From the NCBI RefSeq assembly GCF_002338065.1, contig NZ_DDHJ01000024.1, positions 1-64,000 of the forward strand: 64,000 nt of DNA. The letters are read 5' to 3'. Positions 31,725 through 41,086 of this stretch are shown piece after piece. The position numbers were made by a program, and so were the translations under genes. This DNA is from Pseudomonas sp. UBA1879 (lineage in GTDB: Bacteria; Pseudomonadota; Gammaproteobacteria; Pseudomonadales; Pseudomonadaceae). Each line of letters begins with the position of its first letter. Position 1 is the first letter of the stretch. The notes under the pieces were generated by a model. That model did no database searches, was not told where the DNA came from, and was given only the letters and a program-made list of their open reading frames with translations.

Positions 31725-33890
31725 ATGGCTTTTCAACTCGCGACACCTCGTTTCCTCGACCAGCCAGAAACCGCCGTGCGCAGCACGTTCGCCCTGGATC
31801 TGCTGACCCAGGTGGCGGCGACCCTCTCTGCTGATGATTTCGCCAAGCAGATGGCCCGCATCTTTGGCCAGGACATACCCGAGAGTGTTTACCGCGCCCT
31901 GCAGGACCGGCTGATTGCCGGAGAAATCGACAACCCGGTCATTCTCATCGAAGACGGCGACTACCTGGCCGACTACAGCAACCGCGAAAAGGTGATCCGC
32001 ATTCACAGCGAGGTTATCCACAACGCATTGGAAAATGGACAGGGCGCCGATTTTCTCGACGTGTTGCTTCATGAGTTCGGCCACCACATCGACAACGTTC
32101 TGCGCAACGACCTCACCCCTGATCTGGATGACGGCGCAACGCCGATCGCCAACGACGCAAGTGGTGAAGAAGGCAGCCGGTTCTCCATTGCGATGGCTAC
32201 GATCGGCCAGTTCGATACCGAACGTGTGCGCATTGCCAGCTACCGGCACGGATCGACCAGCCAACCGCTGGGAATCGAAGTGCAATGGACTGACGCGCGC
32301 ATCCGCATCTTGTGGCGCTACTCGAACCTCAACGAAACCTCAAACCTCCTCCACCCGCACCCCGAGCGCGAACGCTTCGAAGCCGGAGACGGCGATGAAC
32401 ATCACCATACCCACGAGACGATCGAGTCCGTGCTGTATGACCTGGAGATGAGCCCCTATGAACTGAACACCCTCTATTTTGGCAACTGGCTGCGGGATTA
32501 TTCGCAGTTGCTCGATCCCAAGATCGTTCGGGCGGCCAGCGCCCCTAAGGACTTCCCCGACGTGCTGTCCCGAGACGCCCTTACCCGGATCGTCGACGTG
32601 CTTTCCCTGAAACGATTCGGGGACATTCGCCAGGCTGGCGGGGACTTATACCGGGTGACCCCCGATGTGCTCGGTGTGTACCGCCCCAGTGAACACATCG
32701 ACAATCCACGCGTCGTCGACCGCAATACACCGGACCCGAAGTCAAGGGACCAGGATTTTGAACCGCTGGTGTTTGACGGTGATCCTCTGCTGCAAATTGA
32801 TTACGCAACATCGATGAAGCGCTACATCGGCAGGTCGGTCGACTTCATGGCGCGCGAGCTGCGATTCGCCATGGAACACCCGCGCAAGCCTTGGGGCTTG
32901 CGCGCATTCGGCTCGGCGTTGCATGTACTTGAAGACTTTTTCGCCCACTCCAACTTCGTGGAGCTGGCGCTGATCAAAAATGGCCATTCCGAGGTGCTGC
33001 CATGGACCTCTCCCGCCGAGTGTGAGGCGCGCCTGCCACTCGTGACAGGGATGTTCGGCGCTACCGATGTCCTGGCCAGCGTGGCCGGGCCTATGGGCAA
33101 GATTCTTTTCTCGCTGGACGACCTCACCTATAGGCCGATCAAACCGGGTGACCGAAGCCCTCGCGAACAGATGTTGTTGATTCTTCTCGAAGAGCATGAG
33201 AACCCGTCCTACCTCGCGCACTTCCAGGCCTTTCTGAACGCTCGTGATGGATGGGTCGGCCTGCCCTTCGCAGAGTTCGTTCAACGAAGCGCAGCCTACC
33301 TGACAGGACCGGCCTCTGTGCTCGGCAATGCGCTTGGCATCGTCATGCAAGGTGTGCTGACGCGATTCGGGGAAAACATCAAGGACTGGCAGACCCGGTA
33401 CGGCGAAGATCCCCACGACAATGGTTCGACTGACCCGACTCACTCACAGCTGGCCAAGGACCATGCCGAACACCCACTGCACCTGCTGGCAAGCCAGCTG
33501 GCATCCGAAGCCGTGAGAGCGGTCGGCGCCGCCATGGTCAGGCATTGGAACGGCGACACCCGGGCAGACCCCGTTGCAATCGCTACGGCCTATTTCAAAC
33601 ATCCCTACAACAGTGAGTGGCAAGATGCGCCAGTCGCTGACTGGGCGGCAAAAAACACTGAAAACGTGCGCCGCGCCACCTCGAAGTTCGAGCTGCGCGC
33701 CATTCATGAGCAACTCGCTGATACGGGACAAGCCACGCTTGATCGTCTGGCCAAGGATGGCGCCGCGTACCTGAACTTCATGAGAGGCGAGTTCCAGGAT
33801 AAGGATTCGCCCCTCTGGGTATTACTGAAACTCACCCCCGCCGGCTCTGCGCTTTATGCGCTTTATCAGGCATTAGGCATCATCAAATAG
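31725..33890 (+). CDS. Het-C family protein with an N-terminal HExxH motif
   Basis: A 721-residue protein without signal peptide or membrane segment. Residues 116-120 are HEFGH, followed by HID: a zinc-protease-like motif. From ~220 on it is a Het-C domain: the His cluster DEHHHTHETIE (225-233), LYFGNWLRDYSQLLDP (250-265) and H400-x3-D404-x3-H408 in LHVLEDFFAHSNFVE. This last is the zinc-ligand motif shared with phospholipase C-like Het-C proteins. Fungal HET-C acts in self/non-self cell death; bacterial members are poorly known. The C-terminal ~200 residues are unassigned. It stands alone between the SIMPL gene and dppA1, a point where P. aeruginosa has no gene. No immunity-like gene adjoins it. 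Confidence 0.8.
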   Translation: MAFQLATPRFLDQPETAVRSTFALDLLTQVAATLSADDFAKQMARIFGQDIPESVYRALQDRLIAGEIDNPVILIEDGDYLADYSNREKVIRIHSEVIHNALENGQGADFLDVLLHEFGHHIDNVLRNDLTPDLDDGATPIANDASGEEGSRFSIAMATIGQFDTERVRIASYRHGSTSQPLGIEVQWTDARIRILWRYSNLNETSNLLHPHPERERFEAGDGDEHHHTHETIESVLYDLEMSPYELNTLYFGNWLRDYSQLLDPKIVRAASAPKDFPDVLSRDALTRIVDVLSLKRFGDIRQAGGDLYRVTPDVLGVYRPSEHIDNPRVVDRNTPDPKSRDQDFEPLVFDGDPLLQIDYATSMKRYIGRSVDFMARELRFAMEHPRKPWGLRAFGSALHVLEDFFAHSNFVELALIKNGHSEVLPWTSPAECEARLPLVTGMFGATDVLASVAGPMGKILFSLDDLTYRPIKPGDRSPREQMLLILLEEHENPSYLAHFQAFLNARDGWVGLPFAEFVQRSAAYLTGPASVLGNALGIVMQGVLTRFGENIKDWQTRYGEDPHDNGSTDPTHSQLAKDHAEHPLHLLASQLASEAVRAVGAAMVRHWNGDTRADPVAIATAYFKHPYNSEWQDAPVADWAAKNTENVRRATSKFELRAIHEQLADTGQATLDRLAKDGAAYLNFMRGEFQDKDSPLWVLLKLTPAGSALYALYQALGIIK

Positions 33891-33993
33891 GTCTAAGGGT
33901 TTTCTTGTTCGAACGCTCAACCCTGCGGCATTCTGCGCTGTCTATCATCCGTCGATGATTCCGGCATGAATGCCGCACTTGCATGAGGTTCAC

Positions 33994-35592
33994 ATGGAGA
34001 AAACCTTTAAACCGCTGCTTCTGGCTGCCGCCGTGGCGCTGTGCGTGCCGTCTGTGCACGCCGCCAGCACGCTGGTCTATTGCTCCGAAGCCAGCCCTGC
34101 AGGCTTCGATCCCAGCCAGTACACCAGTGGCACGGAGTTCGATGCGTCGGCCGAAACCGTGTTCAACCGCCTGACCCAGTTCAAACGCGGCGGTACGGAA
34201 GTCGAGCCTGGGCTGGCCACTCAGTGGGACGTGTCTGGAGACGGCCTGACCTATACCTTTCATTTGCGTGAGGGGGTGAAATTCCACACCACCGATTACT
34301 TCAAACCCACGCGCAACTTCGATGCCGACGACGTGCTGTTCACCTTCAATCGTCTGCTCAATGCCGATGACCCATTCCGCAAGGCGTATCCGTCCGAGTC
34401 GCCGTACTTCACCGACATGGACATGAACAAGACCATCAAACAGGTGGAGAAAGTCGACGATCACACCGTCAGATTCCATCTGAACAACATCGATGCCGCA
34501 TTCATCCAGAACCTGGCCATGAGCTTCGCGTCGATTCAGTCCGCCGAATATGCGGCGCAGTTGCTCAAGGAAGGCAAGGCCGAAGACATCAACCAGAAGC
34601 CGATCGGCACCGGGCCCTTCGTGTTCAAGCGCTATCAGAAAGATGCGCAGATCCGTTTCGTCGGCAATAAGGATTACTGGAAGCCGGAGGACGTGAAGCT
34701 CGACAACCTGATCTTCTCGATCAACACCGACGCGGCCACCCGCTTGCAGAAACTCAAGACCGGCGAATGCCAGATCAGCGGCTACCCGCGTCCGCAGGAC
34801 ATCGAAGAAGCGCAGAAAGACCCGAACCTGAAAGTGCTGAGTCAGCCCGGTTTCAACCTCGGTTTTCTGGCGTACAACGTCACCCATGCGCCGCTGGATC
34901 AACTCAAGGTGCGTCAAGCGCTGGACATGGCAATCGACAAACCCGCGATCATCAAGGCGGTGTATCAAGGCGCAGGTCAATTGGCGCAGAACGCCCTGCC
35001 GCCGGCGCAATGGGGCTATGACCCGAACATCAAGGACGCGCCCTATAACCCTGAAAAAGCCAGGCAGCTGCTCAAGGAAGCGGGCGTTGCACCAGGGACC
35101 CAGATCAACCTGTGGGCCATGACCGTGCAGCGGGCGTCGAACCCGAACGCACGCATGTCAGCGCAGATGATTCAGTCGGACTGGGCCAAGATCGGCATCA
35201 AAGCCAACATCGTCAGCTACGAATGGGGCGAGTACATCAAGCGCGCCAAGGCTGGCGAGCACGACGTGATGATCTATGGTTGGACAGGCGACAACGGTGA
35301 CCCGGACAACTGGCTGGGCGTGCTCTACAGCTGTGCGGCTGTTAAAGGCAGCAACTATGCCAAATGGTGCAACCCGAGCTACGACAAATTGGTCACGCAG
35401 GCGAAGCTGACCAGCAACCGCGACGAGCGGATCAAGCTGTACCAGCAGGCCCAGAACATTCTGAAAAACGACGTGCCGATCACCCCGATCGCCAACTCCA
35501 AAGTCTTTCAGCCCATGCGCAAGGAGGTGCAGGACTTCAAACTCAGCCCATTTGGCCTGACACCCTTCTACGGGGTAAGCCTGGCCAAATAG
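33994..35592 (+). CDS. dppA1: Dipeptide ABC transporter substrate-binding protein 1
   Basis: A 532-residue periplasmic family-5 solute-binding protein. The signal peptide ends SVHAAS. The core has LVYCSEASPAGFDPSQYTSG, YTFHLREGVKFH, ADDVLFTFNRLL, and near the C-terminus YEWGEYIKRAKAGEHD and GWTGDNGDPDNWLG, which belong to the DppA peptide-binding pocket. Start ATG 33994 follows GAGGTTCAC. The symbol is given by synteny with P. aeruginosa dppA1 (PA4496). Copies 2 and 3 downstream are closer to it than the fourth, so the set arose by local duplication. Confidence 0.9.
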   Translation: MEKTFKPLLLAAAVALCVPSVHAASTLVYCSEASPAGFDPSQYTSGTEFDASAETVFNRLTQFKRGGTEVEPGLATQWDVSGDGLTYTFHLREGVKFHTTDYFKPTRNFDADDVLFTFNRLLNADDPFRKAYPSESPYFTDMDMNKTIKQVEKVDDHTVRFHLNNIDAAFIQNLAMSFASIQSAEYAAQLLKEGKAEDINQKPIGTGPFVFKRYQKDAQIRFVGNKDYWKPEDVKLDNLIFSINTDAATRLQKLKTGECQISGYPRPQDIEEAQKDPNLKVLSQPGFNLGFLAYNVTHAPLDQLKVRQALDMAIDKPAIIKAVYQGAGQLAQNALPPAQWGYDPNIKDAPYNPEKARQLLKEAGVAPGTQINLWAMTVQRASNPNARMSAQMIQSDWAKIGIKANIVSYEWGEYIKRAKAGEHDVMIYGWTGDNGDPDNWLGVLYSCAAVKGSNYAKWCNPSYDKLVTQAKLTSNRDERIKLYQQAQNILKNDVPITPIANSKVFQPMRKEVQDFKLSPFGLTPFYGVSLAK

Positions 35593-35638
35593 CATCATCT
35601 GGCACCAACAGCGAAGTAACACTTGCGAGACATACGGG

Positions 35639-35661
35639 TGCATTTGCCACGGGGCGATGCA
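35639..35661. promoter_or_regulatory. Dyad downstream of dppA1
   Basis: TGCAT-TTGCCACGGGGCG-ATGCA, extended by GG/CC, gives a 7-bp stem (GGTGCAT at 35637, ATGCACC at 35657). There is no T-run. It may be a weak 3' hairpin of dppA1 or an operator for dppA2; the rest of the 284-base gap is featureless to me. Confidence 0.3.
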
Positions 35662-35876
35662 CCAGAAATGCGCAGGGGAAATGTCAATATGCGACACGCA
35701 AACGTTCACCCGCGCCATAAATTATAGTTTTGCGACATTCGTGTACGTTCGTGCCACTCTTTGACACGTGTTTGGCGCCAGCATCTTGCTTTGGGTATGG
35801 CGCCTGCATAAGTATCCGCGGGACCGACCCACGAGGTCGTACCCTCAACTAAAAAATGACAACAACTGAGGCCACC

Positions 35877-37508
35877 ATGCTCAAAAAAGCGGTCATTCCG
35901 TTTCTTCTCGGCGCAGGTTTGATCGCCAGCGCTCCCTTCGCTCAAGCAGCATCGAACCTGGTGTTCTGCTCCGAAGGCAGCCCCGCTGGTTTCGACCCAG
36001 GTCAATACACCACAGGCACCGACTTCGACGCTTCGGCCGAGACCGTTTTCAACCGTCTGAGCCAGTTCGAACGGGGCGGCACCGCCGTCATTCCAGGTCT
36101 GGCCACCAGCTGGGACGTCTCCCCCGACGGCCTGAGCTACACCTTCCACCTGCGTGAAGGTGTCAAGTTCCACACCACGCCGTACTTCAAACCGACCCGT
36201 ACCTTCAATGCCGATGACGTGCTGTTCACGTTCAACCGCATGATCAACAAGGACGATCCGTTCCGTAAGGCGTACCCGACCGAATTCCCGTACTTCACCG
36301 ACATGGCGATGGACACCAACATCACCAAGATCGAGAAGGTCGACGATCACACTGTCAAAATGACCCTCGGCGTGGTCGATGCCGCGTTCATTCAGAACCT
36401 GGCGATGAGTTTCGCGTCCATTCAGTCCGCTGAATACGCTGCGCAACTGCTCAAAGAAGGCAAGCCTGAAGACATCAACCAGAAGCCGATCGGCACTGGC
36501 CCGTTCGTGTTCAAGAGCTACCAGAAAGACTCCAACATCCGTTTCACCGGAAACAAAGACTACTGGAAGCCTGAAGACGTCAAAGTCGACAACCTGATTT
36601 TCGCCATCACCACTGACGCATCGGTTCGTGCGCAAAAGCTGAAGAAAGGCGAATGCCAGATCACCGCTTACCCACGCCCAGCCGACCTGAAGCCGCTGAA
36701 AGATGATCCTGCGCTGAAGATGCCGGATCAGGCGGGCTTCAACCTGGGTTACATCGCCTACAACGTCATGCCGCAAATCAAGGGCGACAGCAAACCGAAC
36801 CCGCTGTCGAAACTGGAAGTGCGTCAGGCGCTGGACATGGCGGTCGACAAGAAAGCCATCATCGACGCCGTTTACCAGGGTGCAGGCCAATTGGCGGTTA
36901 ACGCCATGCCGCCGACCCAGTGGTCTTACGACACCACCATCAAAGACGCCCCGTACGACGTCGCCAAAGCCAAAGAACTGCTGAAAAAGGCAGGCGTGGC
37001 CGACGGCACCGAAATCACCCTGTGGGCGATGCCGGTTCAGCGTCCGTACAACCCGAACGCCAAGCTGATGGCTGAAATGCTCCAGAACGACTGGAAGAAG
37101 ATCGGCATCAACGCCAAGATCGTTTCCTACGAGTGGGGCGAGTACATCAAGCGCGCCAAAAACGGCGAAAACGGCGCGATGCTGATTGGTTGGAGCGGCG
37201 ACAACGGTGACCCGGATAACTGGCTGGGCACGCTGTTCGGTTGCGACGCGATCAACGGCAACAACTTCGCCAAATGGTGTGACAAGGACGGTTTCGACAA
37301 GCTGATCCATCAAGCCAAGGAAACGACCGACCAGTCCAAGCGCACCGAGCTGTACAAACAGGCTCAGCACCTGCTCAAGGACGCAGTCCCGATGACACCT
37401 ATTGCGCACTCGACGGTTTACCAGCCGATGCGTAAGGAAGTTCAGGACTTCAAGATCAGTCCATTCGGTCTGAACTCGTTCTACGGCGTGAGCGTCAGCG
37501 GTAAGTAA
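35877..37508 (+). CDS. dppA2: Dipeptide ABC transporter substrate-binding protein 2
   Basis: A 543-residue paralogue of the preceding binding protein. The signal is MLKKAVIPFLLGAGLIASAP...QAAS. The binding core repeats LVFCSEGSPAGFDPGQYTTG, LREGVKFHTTPYFKPTRTFN and GWSGDNGDPDNWLGTLFG. A short insertion (MPQIKGDSKPNPLSKL) is absent from copies 1 and 3. Start ATG 35877 follows GAGGCCACC. Codons are more biased toward the preferred set (CTG, AAG, GGC, AAC) than in copy 3, suggesting high expression. The long gap before it argues for its own promoter. Confidence 0.9.
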   Translation: MLKKAVIPFLLGAGLIASAPFAQAASNLVFCSEGSPAGFDPGQYTTGTDFDASAETVFNRLSQFERGGTAVIPGLATSWDVSPDGLSYTFHLREGVKFHTTPYFKPTRTFNADDVLFTFNRMINKDDPFRKAYPTEFPYFTDMAMDTNITKIEKVDDHTVKMTLGVVDAAFIQNLAMSFASIQSAEYAAQLLKEGKPEDINQKPIGTGPFVFKSYQKDSNIRFTGNKDYWKPEDVKVDNLIFAITTDASVRAQKLKKGECQITAYPRPADLKPLKDDPALKMPDQAGFNLGYIAYNVMPQIKGDSKPNPLSKLEVRQALDMAVDKKAIIDAVYQGAGQLAVNAMPPTQWSYDTTIKDAPYDVAKAKELLKKAGVADGTEITLWAMPVQRPYNPNAKLMAEMLQNDWKKIGINAKIVSYEWGEYIKRAKNGENGAMLIGWSGDNGDPDNWLGTLFGCDAINGNNFAKWCDKDGFDKLIHQAKETTDQSKRTELYKQAQHLLKDAVPMTPIAHSTVYQPMRKEVQDFKISPFGLNSFYGVSVSGK

Positions 37509-37847
37509 TACCTCTCTGTGATATCACAGTCGCGTTACCTCCGGGTATCGCGACTGTGCCGTTATGTGCGTGATTGCTAAACGAAAATGAATATCGTTAG
37601 ACGTGTAAGTTTGCAGCCGAAAGAAATTGCCTACTAACGATATGCACTTTTCCTACAAACATTGAAGAAGTCTGAAGTATTTACTGTACGGCCGGACGGA
37701 CATACCGTCCTGAGTTCCCGTATCCGATAGTTATCGTTTTCCCGTCGGTCGGTTTATCTGATCGGATAATTCTATTTGCGCAAACGATTGCGCTGGGATT
37801 TTCCGCATCTTCGAACGTGATACAAGTGCTAGACGATAAGGATTGTC
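37509..37847. other. dppA2-dppA3 intergenic region with three dyads
   Basis: A 339-base AT-richer stretch without a gene. It contains a perfect 10-bp dyad CACAGTCGCG/CGCGACTGTG (37525-37558), probably the 3' hairpin of dppA2. Further on are GGACGG-ACATA-CCGTCC (37694-37710) and the 8-bp pair TATCCGAT/ATCGGATA (37721-37728 and 37761-37768). The last two lie 80-150 bases before dppA3 and could be operator parts. No recognised regulator motif was found. Confidence 0.5.
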
Positions 37848-39449
37848 ATGCGTAAAAACCGCGCTGTGTGTTCATTATTAACTGCTGGGCTATTAGCCAC
37901 TATTCCCCCTGTTCAAGCGGCCGCCAAGAGTTTGGTGTTTTGCTCTGAGGGCAGTCCTGCAGGTTTCGACATCGCTCAATACACATCGGGCACAGACAAC
38001 GATGCCGCAGAGCCGATTTATAACCGGCTCGCCGAGTTCGAACGTGGCCAGACGGGCGTGGTACCTGCCTTGGCCACGCGCTGGGATATCTCGCCGGACG
38101 GTTTGAGCTACACCTTTCACTTGCGTGAGGGTGTGAAATTCCACCACAACAAGCTCTTCACACCGACCCGCGACTTCAATGCCGACGACGTGTTGTTCAC
38201 CTTCAATCGCATGTTGCAGAAGGACCATCGGTTTCGTATCGCCTACCCTACCGAGTTCCCGTACTTGACCAGCATGGGGCTGGACAAAAACATCAAATCG
38301 GTAGAAAAGACTGACGCGATGACAGTTGTGTTCACACTTAACAAAGTGGACGCAGCTTTCATTCAAAACATTGCCATGAACTTCGCTTCAATTCTGTCGG
38401 CTGAATATGCTGACAAACTGATGGCATCGGGCAATGTTCGCGAGATCAATCAGTCGCCCATCGGCACCGGACCCTTTGTATTCCAGCGTTATCAAAAAGA
38501 TTCGCAGATCCGCTACGTCGCCAATAAACACTTCTGGGACCCGAGCCGGGTGAAGATTGATCAGTTGATCTTTGCCATTAATACAGATGCTTCCGTACGG
38601 GTGCAGAAGCTCAAGAAAAACGAATGTCAGGTGACGCTCAATCCACGTCCCGCTGACGTTGAGTCGATCAAGGCGGACAAAAACCTTCAGGTGATCGAGA
38701 AACCGGGCTTCAACCTCGGCTACATCGCCTACAACGTGCGCCATGCGCCACTGGATAACGTCCAGGTTCGCCAAGCGTTGGACATGGCGGTAGACAAGAA
38801 GGCAATCATTGACGCGGTGTACCAGGGTGCGGGCCAATTGGCCCAGAACGCCATGCCGCCGACCCAGTGGTCTTACGACGAAACCATTCAAGACGCGCCC
38901 TACAACCCTGAAAAAGCCCGTGAGTTGTTGCGCGCCGCCGGCGTGAAGGAAGGCACCGAACTCACGCTCTGGGCCATGCCCGTGCAGCGCCCCTACAACC
39001 CGAACGCCAAGCTAATGGCACAAATGCTCCAGGCCGATTGGGCCAAAGTCGGCATCAAGGCCACCATCGTCAGCTACGAATGGGGCGAGTACCTCAAACG
39101 CAGCAAGAACGGCGAGCACGATATTTCCCTGATCGGCTGGACTGGAGACAACGGTGATCCGGACAACTGGATGGGCACCCTGTACAGCTGCGCCTCCATT
39201 GGCGGCAACAACTACTCGATGTGGTGCGACGAGAAATATGACGCCCTGATCAAGTCAGCCGTTTCCACCGCGGACAAGGACCAGCGCGTCAGCCTCTACA
39301 AGCAGGCCCAGCAATACCTCAAGAGCCAGGTGCCGATCACGCCAATCGCCCATTCCACGGTCATCCAGCCGTTGCGCAAAGAGGTCCAGGGTTTCCTGGT
39401 CAGCCCGTTCAATCGCAATAACTTCTCCGGCGTCAGCATCGCCGACTAA
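37848..39449 (+). CDS. dppA3: Dipeptide ABC transporter substrate-binding protein 3
   Basis: A 533-residue paralogue. The signal is MRKNRAVCSLLTAGLLATIPPVQA. The core has LVFCSEGSPAGFDIAQYTSG, ADDVLFTFNRMLQ, ALDMAVDKKAIIDAVYQGAG and GWTGDNGDPDNWMGTLYS. Compared with copies 1 and 2 it lacks a few residues in the first lobe (DNDAAEPIYNRL instead of the FDASAETVFNRL pattern). Its 5' third uses more AT-ending codons than its neighbours. AAGGAT precedes the ATG. In P. aeruginosa dppA3 likewise stands just before opdP. Confidence 0.9.
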   Translation: MRKNRAVCSLLTAGLLATIPPVQAAAKSLVFCSEGSPAGFDIAQYTSGTDNDAAEPIYNRLAEFERGQTGVVPALATRWDISPDGLSYTFHLREGVKFHHNKLFTPTRDFNADDVLFTFNRMLQKDHRFRIAYPTEFPYLTSMGLDKNIKSVEKTDAMTVVFTLNKVDAAFIQNIAMNFASILSAEYADKLMASGNVREINQSPIGTGPFVFQRYQKDSQIRYVANKHFWDPSRVKIDQLIFAINTDASVRVQKLKKNECQVTLNPRPADVESIKADKNLQVIEKPGFNLGYIAYNVRHAPLDNVQVRQALDMAVDKKAIIDAVYQGAGQLAQNAMPPTQWSYDETIQDAPYNPEKARELLRAAGVKEGTELTLWAMPVQRPYNPNAKLMAQMLQADWAKVGIKATIVSYEWGEYLKRSKNGEHDISLIGWTGDNGDPDNWMGTLYSCASIGGNNYSMWCDEKYDALIKSAVSTADKDQRVSLYKQAQQYLKSQVPITPIAHSTVIQPLRKEVQGFLVSPFNRNNFSGVSIAD

Positions 39450-39520
39450 CCCGAGCAACCGTGCCACAGGCGAGTGATCGCCTTGGGCACTGCTTTATCC
39501 GCGAACCGCGGTGCGAGCGC

Positions 39521-39576
39521 AAAAAAGGCCCATAAGGCCGTTTCATCAAAGCCGGTCCTCCATAAAAACCGGCCTC
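39521..39576 (+). terminator. Hairpins between dppA3 and the opdP-like porin gene
   Basis: AAAAAAGGCC-CATAA-GGCCGTTTC is a short palindromic hairpin with a weak T-run. It is followed by GCCGGT...ACCGGC (39551-39573). They could weaken read-through from dppA3 into the porin gene; no riboswitch is recognised. Confidence 0.4.
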
Positions 39577-39606
39577 TATAAAGAAGTAAAAAGGGAGCTT
39601 CACAAC

Positions 39607-40989
39607 GTGAAAAAAGCCAGCACCGCTGTATTCGCCCTCTCCGCCCTCACCTTGAGCATGGCGGCCCAGGCAGAGCCAACCAGTCAGGAATTCGTACCAA
39701 CGACACTGGCTACGTCCAACGCCCAGAGCGAAGCAAAGGGCTTTCTGGAAGACTCGAAAGTCACCGGTTCGACCAAGAACTGGTACGCCAACGAACTGCT
39801 GCGTCGCGGCGGCACCTTCAGCCGCAGCGAAAACGGCGTTGTGGTCGATCGTGATCCACGCCGTATCAACTGGGTGCAGGGCACCATCGTTGACTACAGC
39901 TCGGGGTTCACCCAGGGGACTGTAGGTTTCGCCACGCAGATGGCGGTCTACAACGCTGTTGCACTGGATCGCGACAGGGACGACCTGATGGGTGGCTCCA
40001 ACCGTACGTTGACCAAGAACAACGGCGAGCCCGTTGGCCAGTGGAGCAAGCTGGGCCTGGGCAACATCAAGGCACGTATCTCCAACACCACGCTGACCGC
40101 CGGCCGCCAGTCGCTGAACACGCCGGTACTGGCGTACATCGGTAACCGTGCACTGCCGTCGAGCTTCGAGGGTGTGAGCATCCTCAGCGAAGAATTCAAC
40201 AACCTGTCGTTCACCGCTGGCAGCTTCGACCGTGTTTCCCCGCGTTCCGAGCAAAGCCTGACCAAATTTCGCTCCGAGTACACCGCAAACGCGAACATCG
40301 AAGCGGACCGCGTGGACATGGCCGGCGTGGACTACAAACCGTTCAAGAGCCTGACCACCAGCTTCTACGCCTCGAACGTCCAGGATTTCTGGCACCAGTA
40401 CTATTTCTCGTTCCTGCATGAACTAGGCGACACCGATGTTCTCGGCCTGAGCACCAACCTGAACTACTACAAAACCAAAGATTCCGGCTCGAAGAAAATG
40501 GGCCCGATCGACAACGACACCTACTCCCTGTCGTTGACCGCGACCCATAAGGCGCACAGCTTCAGCATCGCGTATCAGGAAGTCGAAGGTGACACCTACT
40601 TCGACTACGTCCACGACAGCAACGCCATCTTCCTCGCCAACTCCCTGCTGTCGGACTTCAACGGACCGAACGAGAAGTCGGTGCAACTGAGCTACCTGCT
40701 GAACATGGCCGACTACGGCGTGCCGGGCCTGAAGTTCAACGTCTATCAAGCCCGCGGTTTCGACATCGACGGTACCCATTACAAGGGCACCGCTTATGAC
40801 GTGCGCAGCATGGACGGCGAAACTCACTACGAATACGGCGTCGGTGCCTCGTACACCCTGCAGTCTGGCCCGCTGAAGGCCTCGACCATGCGCGGGACCT
40901 ACACCACCCACCGCGCGAGCGCCAACCAGGCTGATGGCAACATCAACGAGTTCCGTCTGGTGACCACCATCCCGTTCAACATCCTTTAA
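39607..40989 (+). CDS. opdP: OprD-family outer membrane porin, OpdP type
   Basis: A 460-residue, 18-strand OprD-family channel. The signal is VKKASTAVFALSALTLSMAAQA. Family landmarks are DSKVTGSTKNWYANELLRR, GFTQGTVGFATQMAVYNAV, TLTAGRQSLNTPVLAYIGNR and the final strand FRLVTTIPFNIL. In P. aeruginosa OpdP (PA4501) takes up glycine-glutamate and other dipeptides and lies inside this same gene order, which supports the name. GTG 39607 is chosen as start: GGGAG lies ~10 bases upstream and it begins the signal peptide. Confidence 0.9.
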   Translation: MKKASTAVFALSALTLSMAAQAEPTSQEFVPTTLATSNAQSEAKGFLEDSKVTGSTKNWYANELLRRGGTFSRSENGVVVDRDPRRINWVQGTIVDYSSGFTQGTVGFATQMAVYNAVALDRDRDDLMGGSNRTLTKNNGEPVGQWSKLGLGNIKARISNTTLTAGRQSLNTPVLAYIGNRALPSSFEGVSILSEEFNNLSFTAGSFDRVSPRSEQSLTKFRSEYTANANIEADRVDMAGVDYKPFKSLTTSFYASNVQDFWHQYYFSFLHELGDTDVLGLSTNLNYYKTKDSGSKKMGPIDNDTYSLSLTATHKAHSFSIAYQEVEGDTYFDYVHDSNAIFLANSLLSDFNGPNEKSVQLSYLLNMADYGVPGLKFNVYQARGFDIDGTHYKGTAYDVRSMDGETHYEYGVGASYTLQSGPLKASTMRGTYTTHRASANQADGNINEFRLVTTIPFNIL

Positions 40990-41003
40990 TCAACCGCTGG
41001 GCA

Positions 41004-41044
41004 GTTTCGGGGCGTGGTTCATGCAGAACTTAATGCCCCGAAAC
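41004..41044. terminator. Inverted repeat between opdP and dppA4
   Basis: GTTTCGGGGC ... GCCCCGAAAC is a perfect 10-bp stem with a 21-base loop and no T-run. It may lower read-through from the porin gene or stabilise its 3' end. Confidence 0.5.
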
Positions 41045-41086
41045 ACCCACTGAGTAATGGCTTCATCACTTGCCGAGGGCGTTTTC

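Noticed and set aside
35771..35788. TGGCGCC...TTGCT before dppA2 as a sigma-54 promoter
   Set aside because: The distance between the GG and GC elements is two bases longer than sigma-54 promoters allow.
35706..37409. 567-codon open frame on the minus strand opposite dppA2
   Set aside because: It is an antisense shadow of a GC-rich, codon-biased gene. The plus strand has a clear signal peptide, ribosome site and family motifs, and the minus frame lacks any recognisable domain.
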